From positions 1 to 29,636 of the forward strand of contig NZ_CAMXYY010000011.1 in NCBI RefSeq assembly GCF_947253395.1: 29,636 nucleotides of DNA, given 5' to 3'. Positions 1-10,176 of the stretch are shown here, piece by piece. Source of the stretch: an uncultured Olegusella sp. Lineage in GTDB: Bacteria > Actinomycetota > Coriobacteriia > Coriobacteriales > Atopobiaceae. How positions within the stretch are numbered: the first letter of the stretch is position 1; every line of letters starts with the position of its first letter. The notes under the pieces were generated by a model, which made no database searches, had not been told where the DNA came from, and saw nothing but the letters and a program-made list of their open reading frames with translations. Position numbers and translations under genes: made by a program.

Positions 1-2
1 CA

Positions 3-1895
3 ACAGCACTTGCTACTCGTGAATTGCTCAGAGGTCGTACTAAAGTTGCTGCAGCGCACCTGCTGGAGGGCATCGAGGTCACTCGCAAAGCGACAACAAG
101 TCCTAAGCGCGCTTTCAAAAAAAGCATCTCCGAGCAAAAGGCCGTTGTAGCTGCATTGATGTCAGCTGCAATGTGCCTAGAAGAGCTGGGTGTGGTAACA
201 GCGCAAGCTAAGCCCGCAGCAATTTCTCTGGACGAATATGGAAGTCTACTTCAGCAACTACTCTTGTCGAATCAAGTCATTTTGCGTTGGAATGAGGAGG
301 CTATAACAGAGCAGACCGCCGATGTGCAAGACAAAAGTTCCCCTTGTCTCGTGCATATTTTGTCTCCGACTGCGGCTGCTTGTCTTCCAGCATCTTCTAC
401 TGATGCCTTAGTACTTTGCGGTCTTACTTCTGTCGAAACAAGTATTCCGCGCGATCCCTCCCTTGCAGCCTCACTTGCAGAACGCCTACATATAGAAGAA
501 GCACCAGATCCTATTGCTTACGCGCGTGCACAATTTGCTGCATTGGTAGCACTGCCACGCAAGCAGTTGCTGCTTGAGCGGTGCTTAAAAACAGCAGATG
601 GGAAGGATGCCTATTCTGCCGTAATGTTGGTAGAACTGCTTAGCTGTTATGGGGTTGAAGGGTCCGATAAGCCAGAGAAATTCCTCGAGTCTGCAAAGAA
701 AGTCTTTGGCAATCAGCTCGTAGGAGAACGTTTTGAGACCGAGATACAACAAAACCTTGCTTGGTCGGGAGAAAATCCCCATCAGAGAGCAATTGATACT
801 CCAGCCCCTGCGGGTAAGATTTCGCCCGCACTCACGCCTTTTGTGATTGTGCCAAATGAGGGACGAATGTTGACTCCTCATGAGCTGCCATTATTATCAG
901 CATCGCAGATAGAAACCTATCTTGAGTGTCCTTATAAGTGGTTTAGCCTTCGAAGGTTGCGTCTATCTGATGCGGATGCAGGTTTTGGACCTGCGGAAAT
1001 GGGAACTTTTGCCCATCGCGTACTTGAGTTGACACATGGACGGCTTTCTGAGGAAGGAGTCAGCGTCCATACAACAGGAGGCTTGCAGTGTGCCCATGAA
1101 TTGCTTGACGAAGTGTGTGCTGAGCATTATCGCCACCAATACCTGTTGCGCGGTGGCAATACGGTTGAGCAACAGGCATTGATTCCACATGGACCGCGTG
1201 AACGCGCACAACTTGATCGCCTCAGTGAGGATCTTCACTCCTTGCTTGACTATGAATCAACTTTGTTTTTGGGTTATGAGCCCAAGCAATTTGAGTGGAG
1301 CTTTGGGCGTGGTGATGAGCTTATTGAGTATGCCGGGGCGCGCTTGGTAGGTACTATTGATCGTGTGGATGTAGATGCGCATGGCTTGGCAGTGGTTATT
1401 GACTATAAACACAAAGGGGTAAACGGTTTTACCAAAGAATACGACGCCTTTGCCAAAAAACCTCACGATTTAGGCGATACGCTCAAAGAGCTGAGGCGCG
1501 TGCAAGCGTTGATATATGCGCAGGTAGTGCGTCGCGCCCATCCTGAGCTGCGTGTGGTTGGGGCAGTGTATCTCTGTACCCGCGATGAGCATGCTTTGGC
1601 AGGGGCAGTGGATGCCAATCAAGCAGAACGCATCTATGGGCAAGGCCTCTCAAAGGCTCGCGTGGCTGCTGCGTGCGTGGATCCTACTGACGACTTTGGT
1701 CGTCGTGAGCAGGCAAAAACGGCAGGTAGCGACTGGGATGGAGATACGGGTCTTGATGGGTTGCTTGATGCTTGTGAGGAAGCTATTGCACCACGTATTG
1801 CAGAACTTCGCGCAGGAGTAATTGAGGCAAACCCACTCGATGAAATTTCATGTCAGTGGTGTCCTGTGCTGAATTGTGAAAAGAGGCGCTCATAA
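3..1895 (+). CDS. addB: AddB-like ATP-dependent nuclease subunit B, C-terminal part (5' truncated by the window)
   Basis: The reading frame is open to the first base, so the true start lies upstream; 630 codons are visible. It matches the C-terminal half of AddB, the partner of AddA in the helicase-nuclease that resects double-strand breaks and loads RecA. Counting from base 3, a RecB-family nuclease domain is visible: LSASQIETYLECPYKWF (first cluster Cys at 309), GTFAHRVLE, GTIDRVD (Asp453) and VIDYKHK (Asp467, Lys469). The tail carries Cys617, Cys620 and Cys625 in CQWCPVLNC, which with Cys309 would bind the 4Fe-4S cluster known in AddB; the last spacing is four residues where B. subtilis AddB has five. 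The stop overlaps the next ATG by one base (TAATG), implying translational coupling to addA. Nuclease assignment is firm; AddB rather than a related actinobacterial RecB-like protein rests on the pairing. Confidence 0.85.
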   Translation, partial: TALATRELLRGRTKVAAAHLLEGIEVTRKATTSPKRAFKKSISEQKAVVAALMSAAMCLEELGVVTAQAKPAAISLDEYGSLLQQLLLSNQVILRWNEEAITEQTADVQDKSSPCLVHILSPTAAACLPASSTDALVLCGLTSVETSIPRDPSLAASLAERLHIEEAPDPIAYARAQFAALVALPRKQLLLERCLKTADGKDAYSAVMLVELLSCYGVEGSDKPEKFLESAKKVFGNQLVGERFETEIQQNLAWSGENPHQRAIDTPAPAGKISPALTPFVIVPNEGRMLTPHELPLLSASQIETYLECPYKWFSLRRLRLSDADAGFGPAEMGTFAHRVLELTHGRLSEEGVSVHTTGGLQCAHELLDEVCAEHYRHQYLLRGGNTVEQQALIPHGPRERAQLDRLSEDLHSLLDYESTLFLGYEPKQFEWSFGRGDELIEYAGARLVGTIDRVDVDAHGLAVVIDYKHKGVNGFTKEYDAFAKKPHDLGDTLKELRRVQALIYAQVVRRAHPELRVVGAVYLCTRDEHALAGAVDANQAERIYGQGLSKARVAAACVDPTDDFGRREQAKTAGSDWDGDTGLDGLLDACEEAIAPRIAELRAGVIEANPLDEISCQWCPVLNCEKRRS

Positions 1896-4800
1896 TGGCT
1901 GAATTGGAGTTTCTTGCAGGACTCAATGATGACCAACTCACCATTGCTCAAACGCTTGAGCGTCCGCTTTTTGTTGAGGCAGGAGCAGGCTCAGGCAAGA
2001 CGTTTACCCTGACCCAGCGCATTGCTTGGGCACTCAGTCCTGGTTCTGGTGCATGTGGTAAAGCATATTTAGACAGTCTCGATCAGGTACTTGTTATTAC
2101 TTTTACCGAGGCTGCTGCACGAGAAATTCGTGAGCGCATGCGCAAAACTCTACGAGCCGCTGGAGCATACGATCCACATATGCGCGAAGCAGCGCTTGCC
2201 GTTGATGGTGCTTGGATTTCAACTATTCATAGCATGTGTTCGCGTATTTTGCATCAGCATGCGCTGGATTTGGGAATTGATCCAAACTTTAGCCAATGCA
2301 CGGAAAACCAGGCTGACGAACTCAAAGGCAGCGCACTCGAAGAGGTTGTGGGAGGTGCCTATCGTCGAGGCGAGTTTTCTGAACTTTTTTCTTTTTATGG
2401 CTATGGGCGCATATTTGACGGAGGTCGTGCAAGCGGGGTTCTTGATCTTGTTACCAGCATGATTGCTGCCGCTCGTCGTTGCCCCCATGGTTTTGATGAC
2501 CTCGTGCTTGTGGGTGGAGAGGGTGCCAAAACAATATATTGCTCGGTGGTACGCTTACTCACAGCTTTTGAAGAGTTGGAGTCTCGTACGCTTACACCAA
2601 AGGCGGTACAGACCGTTCAGGCATCGCTTGAAGCTCTGCATGGGCTGGTACTTGAGGGCTCCACGCGCTCAACACTCGACGAAATCGAAGTGGCGCTAAC
2701 GAGTGTTTCGGTACCACGCTCAAGCAAAACTATTGCTGATATTCAGCCAGATGTTGTGTCTGCTTTGGCACTTGCGCGCGCAGAGTTTGCCTTTGTTCAG
2801 GCTGGCAGATTTGGCAGTGCAATTTTGCAACTAGCGCGTCAAGTAGATGAGCGCTATACAAGTCTCAAGCATGAGCAGTCGCTACTGGACAATGACGACC
2901 TTATCCATATGGCTTTACAGGCAGTACGCAAGCACCCCGAAGTGGCGGCTGACTATGCACAGCGTTTTCGCCTCGTCATGGTTGATGAGTTTCAGGATAC
3001 CGATGAGACTCAATTAGAACTTATCGGCATGCTTGCTGGCAAGGATGCTGAGCACCTCTGTACGGTAGGTGATGCTCAGCAGTCGATTTATCGTTTCCGC
3101 GGAGCAGATGTTGAGGTGTTTTTCAAACATGGGGCTGCGCTCCCAACAGATTCGCATGTACGGCTGCAGACAAACTATCGCAGCCATGCAGATATTCTTA
3201 ATCTTGTAGAGCGTATTTGCGGGGGTGCGCCCACGATAGATGGCACGCTTGCAGGTGGCGTCCTGGGTGGCTATATGCATCTTGATGCTTGGGATAAGCG
3301 AGAAGATACGTATGCGACGCAATCTCTTCCGCGTGTAGCTATCGAAGCAGTTACAGGTCCTGGTCAATCAGGACGAACAACACAATTTCAGGCAGCAACT
3401 CTTGCTGCTCAGATTGCAGATCGACTAGCACAGTACACTGCGGCAGGTACAAGTGCAGGGGATATGGCTCTGCTTTTGGGAACAAGCTCTCATGCGGCAA
3501 ACTATATCGATGCCCTGCGGGCTCGTGGACTTGAGTGTGTGGTGACTGGAGGTTCTAGCTTTAACTCGACTTCCGAGGTTCAGGTTATGTGCGCCCTGCT
3601 CTATACCTTGGCAAATCCTGGAGATACTCAGTCGGGCCTATTTCCTCTGCTCTCCAGTGAAGTCTTTGCCCTGGATGCAGATGATTTCTGCATGCTGGGC
3701 ACACGCCCTCAAGAAAAACTAGATGCTCCTACAAAGCGACAGATTGACCGTGGTCTTGAGGATATGAAGTTTTTTGGAAGCGTGCAAACTTCTGAGCGTC
3801 TCAAGGCAGCTCATGCGGTGCTTAGTCAAGCGCTTGCGGATTTGGCACACAAGCCAGTTGCCGATGTCTGCCTACAGGTGGTACGCGATTCTGGCTGGCT
3901 TGCTCGTCTTTCTCACCAAGGTGCTCAAGGCATGGCACGTGCTGCAAATGTTTTAGCCGCCGTGCGCTATATTCGTGATCTCACCGAGGAGCTGGGACTG
4001 GGGCCTGCCCGAGCTGCAGCGGAATTTAATCGCTGGCTCAATCTTGCAAAAATTCCTCCCGCATCTTTTGCAGGAGGGAAGGCAGGTACCATTCAGGTCA
4101 TGACCATTCATGCCTCTAAGGGCCTTGAGTTTCCTGTTGTGGCAGTAGCCGAGTGCTGGTCAAATCCCCGTAGCGATACGAGCATTCTTGCAGGCAGTTT
4201 GAGTGTCACTGATAGCTCATCAAATACTTCTTCTCAAAACGTACAAGCCTGCGTGATTTGTCCCAAAGATTGCTCAAATTTAGTCGCAAAGGTGCAAACG
4301 GATAACCGTAGCAGTTGGAAAGGCTCAGAAAGTGCGACGATTGTAGAGACCTATTTAGCACTTAAGCAGCTTGAAGACGAGCGGAGCAAAGAAGAGAAGG
4401 CACGCTTGCTCTACGTTGCGTTGACTCGTGCACAAGAAGCAGTTGTCTTAGGAATAAGTTGTGCTTCTAGCAAAGCAGGTATAAGTTCGACGCTTGCTGC
4501 TGGAACTATGCAGGCACTTGTTGGTTCTGATATGCCTGCAATAGGTGAGCAGAGCCTTAGCTATGGGGGAAGTGCTGATGGATTGCTTCGCGTAGTGGAG
4601 GTCCGCCAACAAAAGGTTCCCAAAGGCGATCCTGTGGTACTTGAGCTGTCAGCAGCGGGCAGTATAGAGGGCTTTGACACAGAGCTCACTGCTCCTGTTC
4701 CCCAGGATTTGCTGGTGCTCGGGACGGGTGCTGCTGACACGAGCATGCAAGGCAATGGCATGCCAGATAGTGATTTTGTACTGTATCAACGCGAGACTGA

Positions 4801-5503
4801 AATTGCAGTGCAGCTGAGTACGTGGCGCCCCCGTCAAGGAGTTTTTAGTTTTTCATCGATGAAGGCTGTACTTGATGATGAAGCGTTAGCGCATAACGAT
4901 AAGGCTCCAACAAAGCCTCGAGTGCCGCAGCTCAGTGAGGAAGATGAGGCCAGCGAATATGCCGATGCCGATCGTGCGACCAATTTAGGTTCTGCTTTTC
5001 ATGAGCTTGCTCAGACTATGATTGAGACAGGACGTGTTCCTTCGGATGAGCACATAGAGTACATGTCTATCTATTGGCATCTGTCGAGTCGTGCTAAATT
5101 GCGTCTCCAGACTGCCTTACAGCGCTGGACCCGCTCAGATATCCGCGTCGAGGCATTGCAGTACAAAAATCTCCACGCGGAGTTGCCCTTTTTTGCGCCA
5201 GCACCCAAGGGTACTGAGCGTTTTGGTGACTATATTGAAGGTGCCATTGACCTGCTTTGTACCAACCCTGGCTCCACAGAAGCACTGCTTGTTGACTATA
5301 AAACTGGTGATAAAAACCTTACGCCTGCTGAAATTTATGAACATCACAAAACCCAAGCGCGCCTCTATGCCAGCGTGCTCATAAATCAAGGATTTACGGC
5401 GGTGACCTGTGCTTTTGTCTGTGTCGAACTTGACGCAGGTGAGCTTTTGGGAGATGACAAAACAGGCCAGCCGCATGTTGTACGCTACGATTTTCATGCA
5501 TAG
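1895..5503 (+). CDS. addA: AddA-like helicase-nuclease (UvrD/RecB superfamily 1)
   Basis: A 1202-residue protein, the usual AddA size. It is the ATP-driven 3'-5' helicase and nuclease subunit that unwinds and trims broken DNA ends before RecA loading. SF1A motifs appear in order: Walker A AGAGSGKT (Lys35), motif II VDEFQDTDETQ (Asp364, Glu365), GDAQQSIYRFRGAD, motif IV QTNYRSH, motif V MTIHASKGLEFP (around 737) and motif VI LYVALTRAQEA (around 840). The C-terminal nuclease domain has GSAFHELAQ, GAIDLL and LLVDYKTG (Asp1134, Lys1136), so both activities look intact. The ATG lies in the addB stop codon, and the two form one operon. Residues about 870-1000, between helicase and nuclease, match nothing I can name. 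A stop is followed by 168 bases with no gene and no convincing terminator. Confidence 0.92.
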   Translation: MAELEFLAGLNDDQLTIAQTLERPLFVEAGAGSGKTFTLTQRIAWALSPGSGACGKAYLDSLDQVLVITFTEAAAREIRERMRKTLRAAGAYDPHMREAALAVDGAWISTIHSMCSRILHQHALDLGIDPNFSQCTENQADELKGSALEEVVGGAYRRGEFSELFSFYGYGRIFDGGRASGVLDLVTSMIAAARRCPHGFDDLVLVGGEGAKTIYCSVVRLLTAFEELESRTLTPKAVQTVQASLEALHGLVLEGSTRSTLDEIEVALTSVSVPRSSKTIADIQPDVVSALALARAEFAFVQAGRFGSAILQLARQVDERYTSLKHEQSLLDNDDLIHMALQAVRKHPEVAADYAQRFRLVMVDEFQDTDETQLELIGMLAGKDAEHLCTVGDAQQSIYRFRGADVEVFFKHGAALPTDSHVRLQTNYRSHADILNLVERICGGAPTIDGTLAGGVLGGYMHLDAWDKREDTYATQSLPRVAIEAVTGPGQSGRTTQFQAATLAAQIADRLAQYTAAGTSAGDMALLLGTSSHAANYIDALRARGLECVVTGGSSFNSTSEVQVMCALLYTLANPGDTQSGLFPLLSSEVFALDADDFCMLGTRPQEKLDAPTKRQIDRGLEDMKFFGSVQTSERLKAAHAVLSQALADLAHKPVADVCLQVVRDSGWLARLSHQGAQGMARAANVLAAVRYIRDLTEELGLGPARAAAEFNRWLNLAKIPPASFAGGKAGTIQVMTIHASKGLEFPVVAVAECWSNPRSDTSILAGSLSVTDSSSNTSSQNVQACVICPKDCSNLVAKVQTDNRSSWKGSESATIVETYLALKQLEDERSKEEKARLLYVALTRAQEAVVLGISCASSKAGISSTLAAGTMQALVGSDMPAIGEQSLSYGGSADGLLRVVEVRQQKVPKGDPVVLELSAAGSIEGFDTELTAPVPQDLLVLGTGAADTSMQGNGMPDSDFVLYQRETEIAVQLSTWRPRQGVFSFSSMKAVLDDEALAHNDKAPTKPRVPQLSEEDEASEYADADRATNLGSAFHELAQTMIETGRVPSDEHIEYMSIYWHLSSRAKLRLQTALQRWTRSDIRVEALQYKNLHAELPFFAPAPKGTERFGDYIEGAIDLLCTNPGSTEALLVDYKTGDKNLTPAEIYEHHKTQARLYASVLINQGFTAVTCAFVCVELDAGELLGDDKTGQPHVVRYDFHA

Positions 5504-5671
5504 AGAAGAGATTGTTAGCTCTCAGTGATGTCCGTTTGCTACGTTAGAATTGAGAGCAGAAAACAAAGACAATGAGAGATGCGGATAGGACAGGTGTCTT
5601 GTGGCATGCGTAGGCGCGCGAAGTTTTTTTAGTGCGTCTTGTCCATTCCGCGCACAAGGGAGAGTACACGT

Positions 5672-8600
5672 ATGGCCTTTGTACACTTACATAGCCACTC
5701 TGACTTTTCGGTACTTGATGGAGCCACGCGCATACCCGATATGGTCAAACGTGCCGTTGACCTAGGGATGCCTGCCGTGTCTCTGACCGATCACGGGTAT
5801 ATGTTTGGCGTGCCCAACCTTGATCTTGAATGCCGCAAGTACAACGATGCTGCTGCGGATATGAAGCAATGGAAACACGATGTTGAGTGTTTCAAAAAAT
5901 CTTGGAAGCTCGACGAACCTGAGCCCGATGCATGGGATGCTGCACCTCATGATCGTGTGCATGCGCAATGGGAAAGCGATGTTGCTATCTGGGAGTCTAC
6001 GGGTGGCGACCTGAGCGCTGTTGAAGCAAACCGGCCTACGCCCGTGGTCAAGCCCATCTTTGGTTGTGAAGCGTACTTCATCACGGATGACCAAATTGAG
6101 CACAAACCCAATCAAAAACGTTATCACCTTATTTTGCTGGCAAAAAACGAGACAGGCTACGTCAATCTGATGAAGATGATGTCCCAGGCTGCCAATGAGA
6201 TGATGTATTACAAGCCCCGTACTACCTTGGGCATGCTCAAAAAATATCACGAGGGCATCATCTGCCAGTCTGCCTGTGTACAAGGCATCATTCCTCAACA
6301 TATTATCGATGGAAATATTGATGAAGCAGAGCGGTGGGCTCGCGAATATCAATGCATTTTTGGTGATGACTTCTATATTGAGATTCAAGATCACGGTCTC
6401 AATTTCCGTGGTGGATGGACCGACCGTACACTTGATGAGCGTCTCGTTGCGCTGGCACAAAAGCTCGGCATCAAAGTGGTTGCTACCAACGACTTCCACT
6501 ACCTTACCCGTGAGGATGCGCCGACTCAAGACATCATGAGCTGTATTGGTACTGCTAGCCATATTGATGATCCTGGCCGTCTACATATGGAGGGTAGCGA
6601 GTTTTACATGAAGAGCGAAGAAGAGATGCGCGCTCTCTTCTCGTGGATTCCTGAAGCCTGTGACGCTACGCTTGAGATTGCAGAAAAGTGTCAGTTTGAA
6701 CTTGACTGGTCAAGTATGTACTTGCCTAAGTTTCCTGGTTTGGCAGAGGGGGAGACCTCTGAGGAACGTTTCCACGCCGAATGCGAAAAAGGTCTTGAGC
6801 AACACTATGGACCCAACTGGCGTACCCGTGAGATTAATGGCATCAATATTCAAGAGCGTTTTGAGTACGAGTACAAAATCATTTGCGATAAGGGTTTTGC
6901 TGACTACTTTCTTATTGTGCAGGAATATGTCATGTGGGCCAAAACCAATGGTATTGGCGTAGGCCCTGGTCGAGGCAGTGCAGCTGGCGCTATTGTTGCC
7001 TATGCAATGAACATCACCGCTTTTGACCCACTAGAAAACGGCCTGATGTTTGAGAGATTTTTGTCGCCTCAGCGCTCCGAAATGCCCGATATTGATATGG
7101 ACTTCGATGATGAGCGGCGCCTAGAAGTCATCCAGCATGTCCGTGAACTTTATGGATCTGAGCGTGTCTGCCACGTTATTACCTACTCAACTATCAAAGC
7201 TAAGCAAGCAATCAATGATGCTGCGCGCGTGCTGGGATTTCCTGTATGGCAGGGTCAGCGTCTGTCCAAGATGCTTTCCAATGACCCTAAGCTTGCCTTG
7301 CAAAATGCGCTTGAAAAAAATGAAAATAAACCCGATCAGTTTTCACCTGACTTTTCCGAGGCTTACGAGAAGGATGCCGATGCGCATCGCATTATTGATG
7401 CAGCCCTTTCCATTGAAGGTCTCACCCGAGGTGAAGGTGTGCATGCGTGCGCTGTTTTGATTGCGCCGACACCCGTTAACGATCACGTGCCTACCAAACT
7501 CGATACCAAAGGTGGCGTTGAGATTACCCAGTACGAGGGTCACTCAGTTGCCGATATGGGTCTGCTCAAGATGGACTTCTTGGGTCTGCGTACCTTGACT
7601 GTTATTTCAAAAACCCTCTCCAACATTCGTGCGAGTTATCCTCATGTCTCTGATATCGAGCGTATGCCCGAACTTGTGCGCGGATGCATCAAGCCTGGTG
7701 CCACCTGTGTGGATATCGATGTGGACAAGATTCCTTTTACCGACCCCAAGATCTATGAGCTACTAGGTTCGGGCGCTACGGCGGGAGTGTTCCAAGTAGA
7801 GTCTGCGGGTATGACAGCTACCATCAAAAATATGCAGCCCAAAGAATACAAGCAAATCGTTGCATTGATTGCTCTGTATCGTCCTGGTCCCTTAGGAGCT
7901 GGTATGGTTACCAGCTATATCAACCGCATGAATGGGCGCGAACCTATTGTCTTTTACGACGATCGTCTTTCGGAAATTTTGGACGAGACCTACGGCACAA
8001 TCGTGTATCAAGAACAGGTCATGCAGATTTCGGTCAAGATGTCGGGCTTCTCTGCTGGTGAGTCCGACTCCCGCATCCGTAAACCTGTGGCAAAAAAGAA
8101 AATTAAGTTGCTCACCAGTACCGAGTTCCATTGGGATAATGGCAAAGATGAGACCACCTATGACCATTGGATGAACGGTGCTGTTGAAAACGGCTACGAG
8201 CGCGCGACTGCTCAGCGTATCTGGGACGATGTTCTTGAGTTTGCTTCCTATGCGTTCAATAAATCTCATTCTGCAGGTTATGCCATTCTTGTCATGCAAA
8301 CAGCTTGGCTCAAAGCATATTTCCCGCGTGAATTTATGGCATCGGTGCTCACCAGCTACATGGGCAAGACGGACAAGATTGTTCACTACGTTACTGCCTG
8401 TCGCCACGAGGGTATTCAGATTTTGCCACCCGATATCAATGAGTCAGGTCGTGACTTTACGGCAACTTCTGCAGGTGTTCGCTTTGGCTTTGCAGGCATC
8501 CGCGGTGTTGGCGAAGGTGTAGCTGAGCTCATTATGGCCGAGCGTGAGAAAGGCGGACCTTTCAAACATCTCAACGATTTTGTTGATCGTGTTGATGGTT

Positions 8601-9565
8601 CCTCGGCAAATCGTCGTGTTGTTGAAGCGCTTATCAAAAGTGGCGCCTTTGACTCTACGAGTTATCCGCGTCGTCAGCTGATGATTATGGTCGACAAAAA
8701 CAATCCAGAAAATATCCTTGATGTTGCTGCACGTCGTCAAAAGGATAGAGCTGCTGGTCAGAGCAGTCTTTTTGATATGTTTGGCGATGTAGAGGGCTCT
8801 GGTTTTGTCGATGAAGCGCCTCTGCCCGATGGGGTGGAGTGGGAGCGTAGCGACAAGCTTCACTACGAGCATGAGGTGCTGGGGCTTTACGTCTCGGATC
8901 ATCCCCTGCGTCCATATGAGTATGCACTCTCCAAAGTGCGCGACTACACCATCGGCGAGCTCAATGAAACTGAAGAAGTACCTGATCCCATGACAGGTGG
9001 CATGATTGAGCGCCACAAAGTTGCAGAGGACAAGCAAATCCGCCTTGCTGGTATGGTGACCTCTGTGCAAAAGAAGACCACCAAAAACGGTGACCCCATG
9101 GCGATTGTGACCTTAGAAGATATGGAAGGCGAAATTACGGTGGTCGTCTTCCCCAAGCTGTACAAGAAATCGGCTGCCATCCTTGCAGGTGAAGTTGATG
9201 CTGAGATAGGCGGATCCGCAAACGATGTCTTTGTCAAAATCTCGGGCAAGCTTGAACGCTCAGATCGTGGCGATCAAATTATCTGTAGCTCTATTGAGGG
9301 GCTAGAGCTCAGCACGTCATCAAACCGTCCCAAGGTCATTGAGCTGCACATGACACCGAGCGTTCTGAGTTACGACCGTATGCAGAGACTACATGACATT
9401 TTGTCTCGCTATGCGGGCCTTGATCGCGTGGAGCTGCTTGTCCAAGAAAGTTCGGGCAACACGTTGCGCATGGAGCTGCCCACGACGGTGGATGCGCGCA
9501 ACATGATGCTGATGGCAGAACTCAAGGACCTCGTTGATCCCGAAGGGAGCATTGTTTTTGTCTAG
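5672..9565 (+). CDS. dnaE: DNA polymerase III alpha subunit, DnaE1 type
   Basis: A 1297-residue replicative polymerase catalysing chromosomal DNA synthesis. A longer frame exists from TTG 5639, but ATG 5672 fits both the family N-terminus (MAFVHLHSHSDFSVLDG) and the ribosome site AAGGGAGAG at 5656-5664. The PHP domain keeps the residues expected for metal binding: His5, His7, Asp16, His41, Glu133, His152, Cys202, Asp274 and His276. The palm has GPGRGSAAGA, PDIDMDFDDERR (Asp473, Asp475) and KMDFLGLRTL (Asp635). An OB fold lies near the C-terminus (IRLAGMVTSVQ... AIVTLEDMEGE). Between TDHG and KPIFGCEAYF there is an extra charged, Trp-rich stretch of about 65 residues (roughly 56-126) absent from E. 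coli DnaE. The usual LRRAMGKK-like finger motif reads RIRKPVAKKK. Confidence 0.97.
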   Translation: MAFVHLHSHSDFSVLDGATRIPDMVKRAVDLGMPAVSLTDHGYMFGVPNLDLECRKYNDAAADMKQWKHDVECFKKSWKLDEPEPDAWDAAPHDRVHAQWESDVAIWESTGGDLSAVEANRPTPVVKPIFGCEAYFITDDQIEHKPNQKRYHLILLAKNETGYVNLMKMMSQAANEMMYYKPRTTLGMLKKYHEGIICQSACVQGIIPQHIIDGNIDEAERWAREYQCIFGDDFYIEIQDHGLNFRGGWTDRTLDERLVALAQKLGIKVVATNDFHYLTREDAPTQDIMSCIGTASHIDDPGRLHMEGSEFYMKSEEEMRALFSWIPEACDATLEIAEKCQFELDWSSMYLPKFPGLAEGETSEERFHAECEKGLEQHYGPNWRTREINGINIQERFEYEYKIICDKGFADYFLIVQEYVMWAKTNGIGVGPGRGSAAGAIVAYAMNITAFDPLENGLMFERFLSPQRSEMPDIDMDFDDERRLEVIQHVRELYGSERVCHVITYSTIKAKQAINDAARVLGFPVWQGQRLSKMLSNDPKLALQNALEKNENKPDQFSPDFSEAYEKDADAHRIIDAALSIEGLTRGEGVHACAVLIAPTPVNDHVPTKLDTKGGVEITQYEGHSVADMGLLKMDFLGLRTLTVISKTLSNIRASYPHVSDIERMPELVRGCIKPGATCVDIDVDKIPFTDPKIYELLGSGATAGVFQVESAGMTATIKNMQPKEYKQIVALIALYRPGPLGAGMVTSYINRMNGREPIVFYDDRLSEILDETYGTIVYQEQVMQISVKMSGFSAGESDSRIRKPVAKKKIKLLTSTEFHWDNGKDETTYDHWMNGAVENGYERATAQRIWDDVLEFASYAFNKSHSAGYAILVMQTAWLKAYFPREFMASVLTSYMGKTDKIVHYVTACRHEGIQILPPDINESGRDFTATSAGVRFGFAGIRGVGEGVAELIMAEREKGGPFKHLNDFVDRVDGSSANRRVVEALIKSGAFDSTSYPRRQLMIMVDKNNPENILDVAARRQKDRAAGQSSLFDMFGDVEGSGFVDEAPLPDGVEWERSDKLHYEHEVLGLYVSDHPLRPYEYALSKVRDYTIGELNETEEVPDPMTGGMIERHKVAEDKQIRLAGMVTSVQKKTTKNGDPMAIVTLEDMEGEITVVVFPKLYKKSAAILAGEVDAEIGGSANDVFVKISGKLERSDRGDQIICSSIEGLELSTSSNRPKVIELHMTPSVLSYDRMQRLHDILSRYAGLDRVELLVQESSGNTLRMELPTTVDARNMMLMAELKDLVDPEGSIVFV

Positions 9566-9764
9566 GCGTGCTGTGCGTTACGTGTCGTATCGAAGCAAAA
9601 CCTGCATGTCCATTTTGTGCGGCGCGTATCAAAGCGATACATGTTGATGGGCGCGTATGACTCGTTGGACTTACGTTAATTTGCGAATGCCTGTGTTATT
9701 TATTGGGGATGTGCCACAATAGAGATACGACGCGATGAGGCGCCGTAAAGAGAGAGGAAAAGTT

Positions 9765-10157
9765 ATGGCCGAGCCTACTTTTTATCATTGCAATACGTGT
9801 GGCACTATGGTTGCTTTGCTCAAGAAGGGCAGCTGTGATCCTTCTTGCTGTGGCGAGCCCATGGAGATTCTTGTAGCTGATTCAGTTGACGCTGCTGCTG
9901 AGAAGCATGTGCCTGTGATTGTTGAGGCCGAAGATGGCAAGCATGTCCTTGTCAAGGTTGGCGCTGTTGAGCATCCTTCTCTTGAGGAACATTACATCGA
10001 GTGGATTGCCCTTGCTGCTGAGGATAAACTCTTTGTTCGTTATCTCAAGCCCGGTGACAAGCCTGAGGCTCAGTTTGGCAAGTGCTGCGCTAAGGGTGCT
10101 ACCGTTTATGCTTATTGCAACCTTCATGGTTTGTGGAAAGCTGAAGTTGAGCTCTAA
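9765..10157 (+). CDS. dfx: Desulfoferrodoxin (2Fe superoxide reductase)
   Basis: A 130-residue cytoplasmic enzyme that reduces superoxide to hydrogen peroxide without making oxygen, typical of anaerobes. A longer frame from 9735 exists, but ATG 9765 follows AGAGAGGAAA at 9751-9760 and gives the usual start. The N-terminal desulforedoxin domain has Cys9, Cys12, Cys28 and Cys29 in the exact C-x2-C-x15-CC pattern for the Fe(Cys)4 centre. The neelaredoxin domain has EKHVPV (Glu46, Lys47, His48), HPSLEEHYIEWI (His70, His76) and CNLHGLW (Cys118, His121), a complete catalytic centre II. The cysteine and histidine set is intact, so activity is expected. The next gene starts 19 bases later, suggesting co-transcription. 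The 199 bases upstream show no other gene. Confidence 0.96.
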   Translation: MAEPTFYHCNTCGTMVALLKKGSCDPSCCGEPMEILVADSVDAAAEKHVPVIVEAEDGKHVLVKVGAVEHPSLEEHYIEWIALAAEDKLFVRYLKPGDKPEAQFGKCCAKGATVYAYCNLHGLWKAEVEL

Positions 10158-10176
10158 GCTCAGTTAGGTGTTACGC

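Noticed and set aside
5518..5557. Inverted repeat GCTCTCA/TGAGAGC after addA as a terminator
   Set aside because: The loop is 26 bases and no T-run follows, so it does not meet terminator criteria.
5762..6562. Minus-strand frame of 266 codons within dnaE
   Set aside because: It lies entirely opposite the conserved PHP domain of DnaE and shows no recognisable motif.
7892..8407. Minus-strand frame of 171 codons within dnaE
   Set aside because: Opposite conserved polymerase sequence; no family resemblance and no start signals.
9681..9720. Promoter for dfx (TTGCGA with CACAAT)
   Set aside because: The two hexamers are 28 bases apart, and no better-spaced pair is visible.
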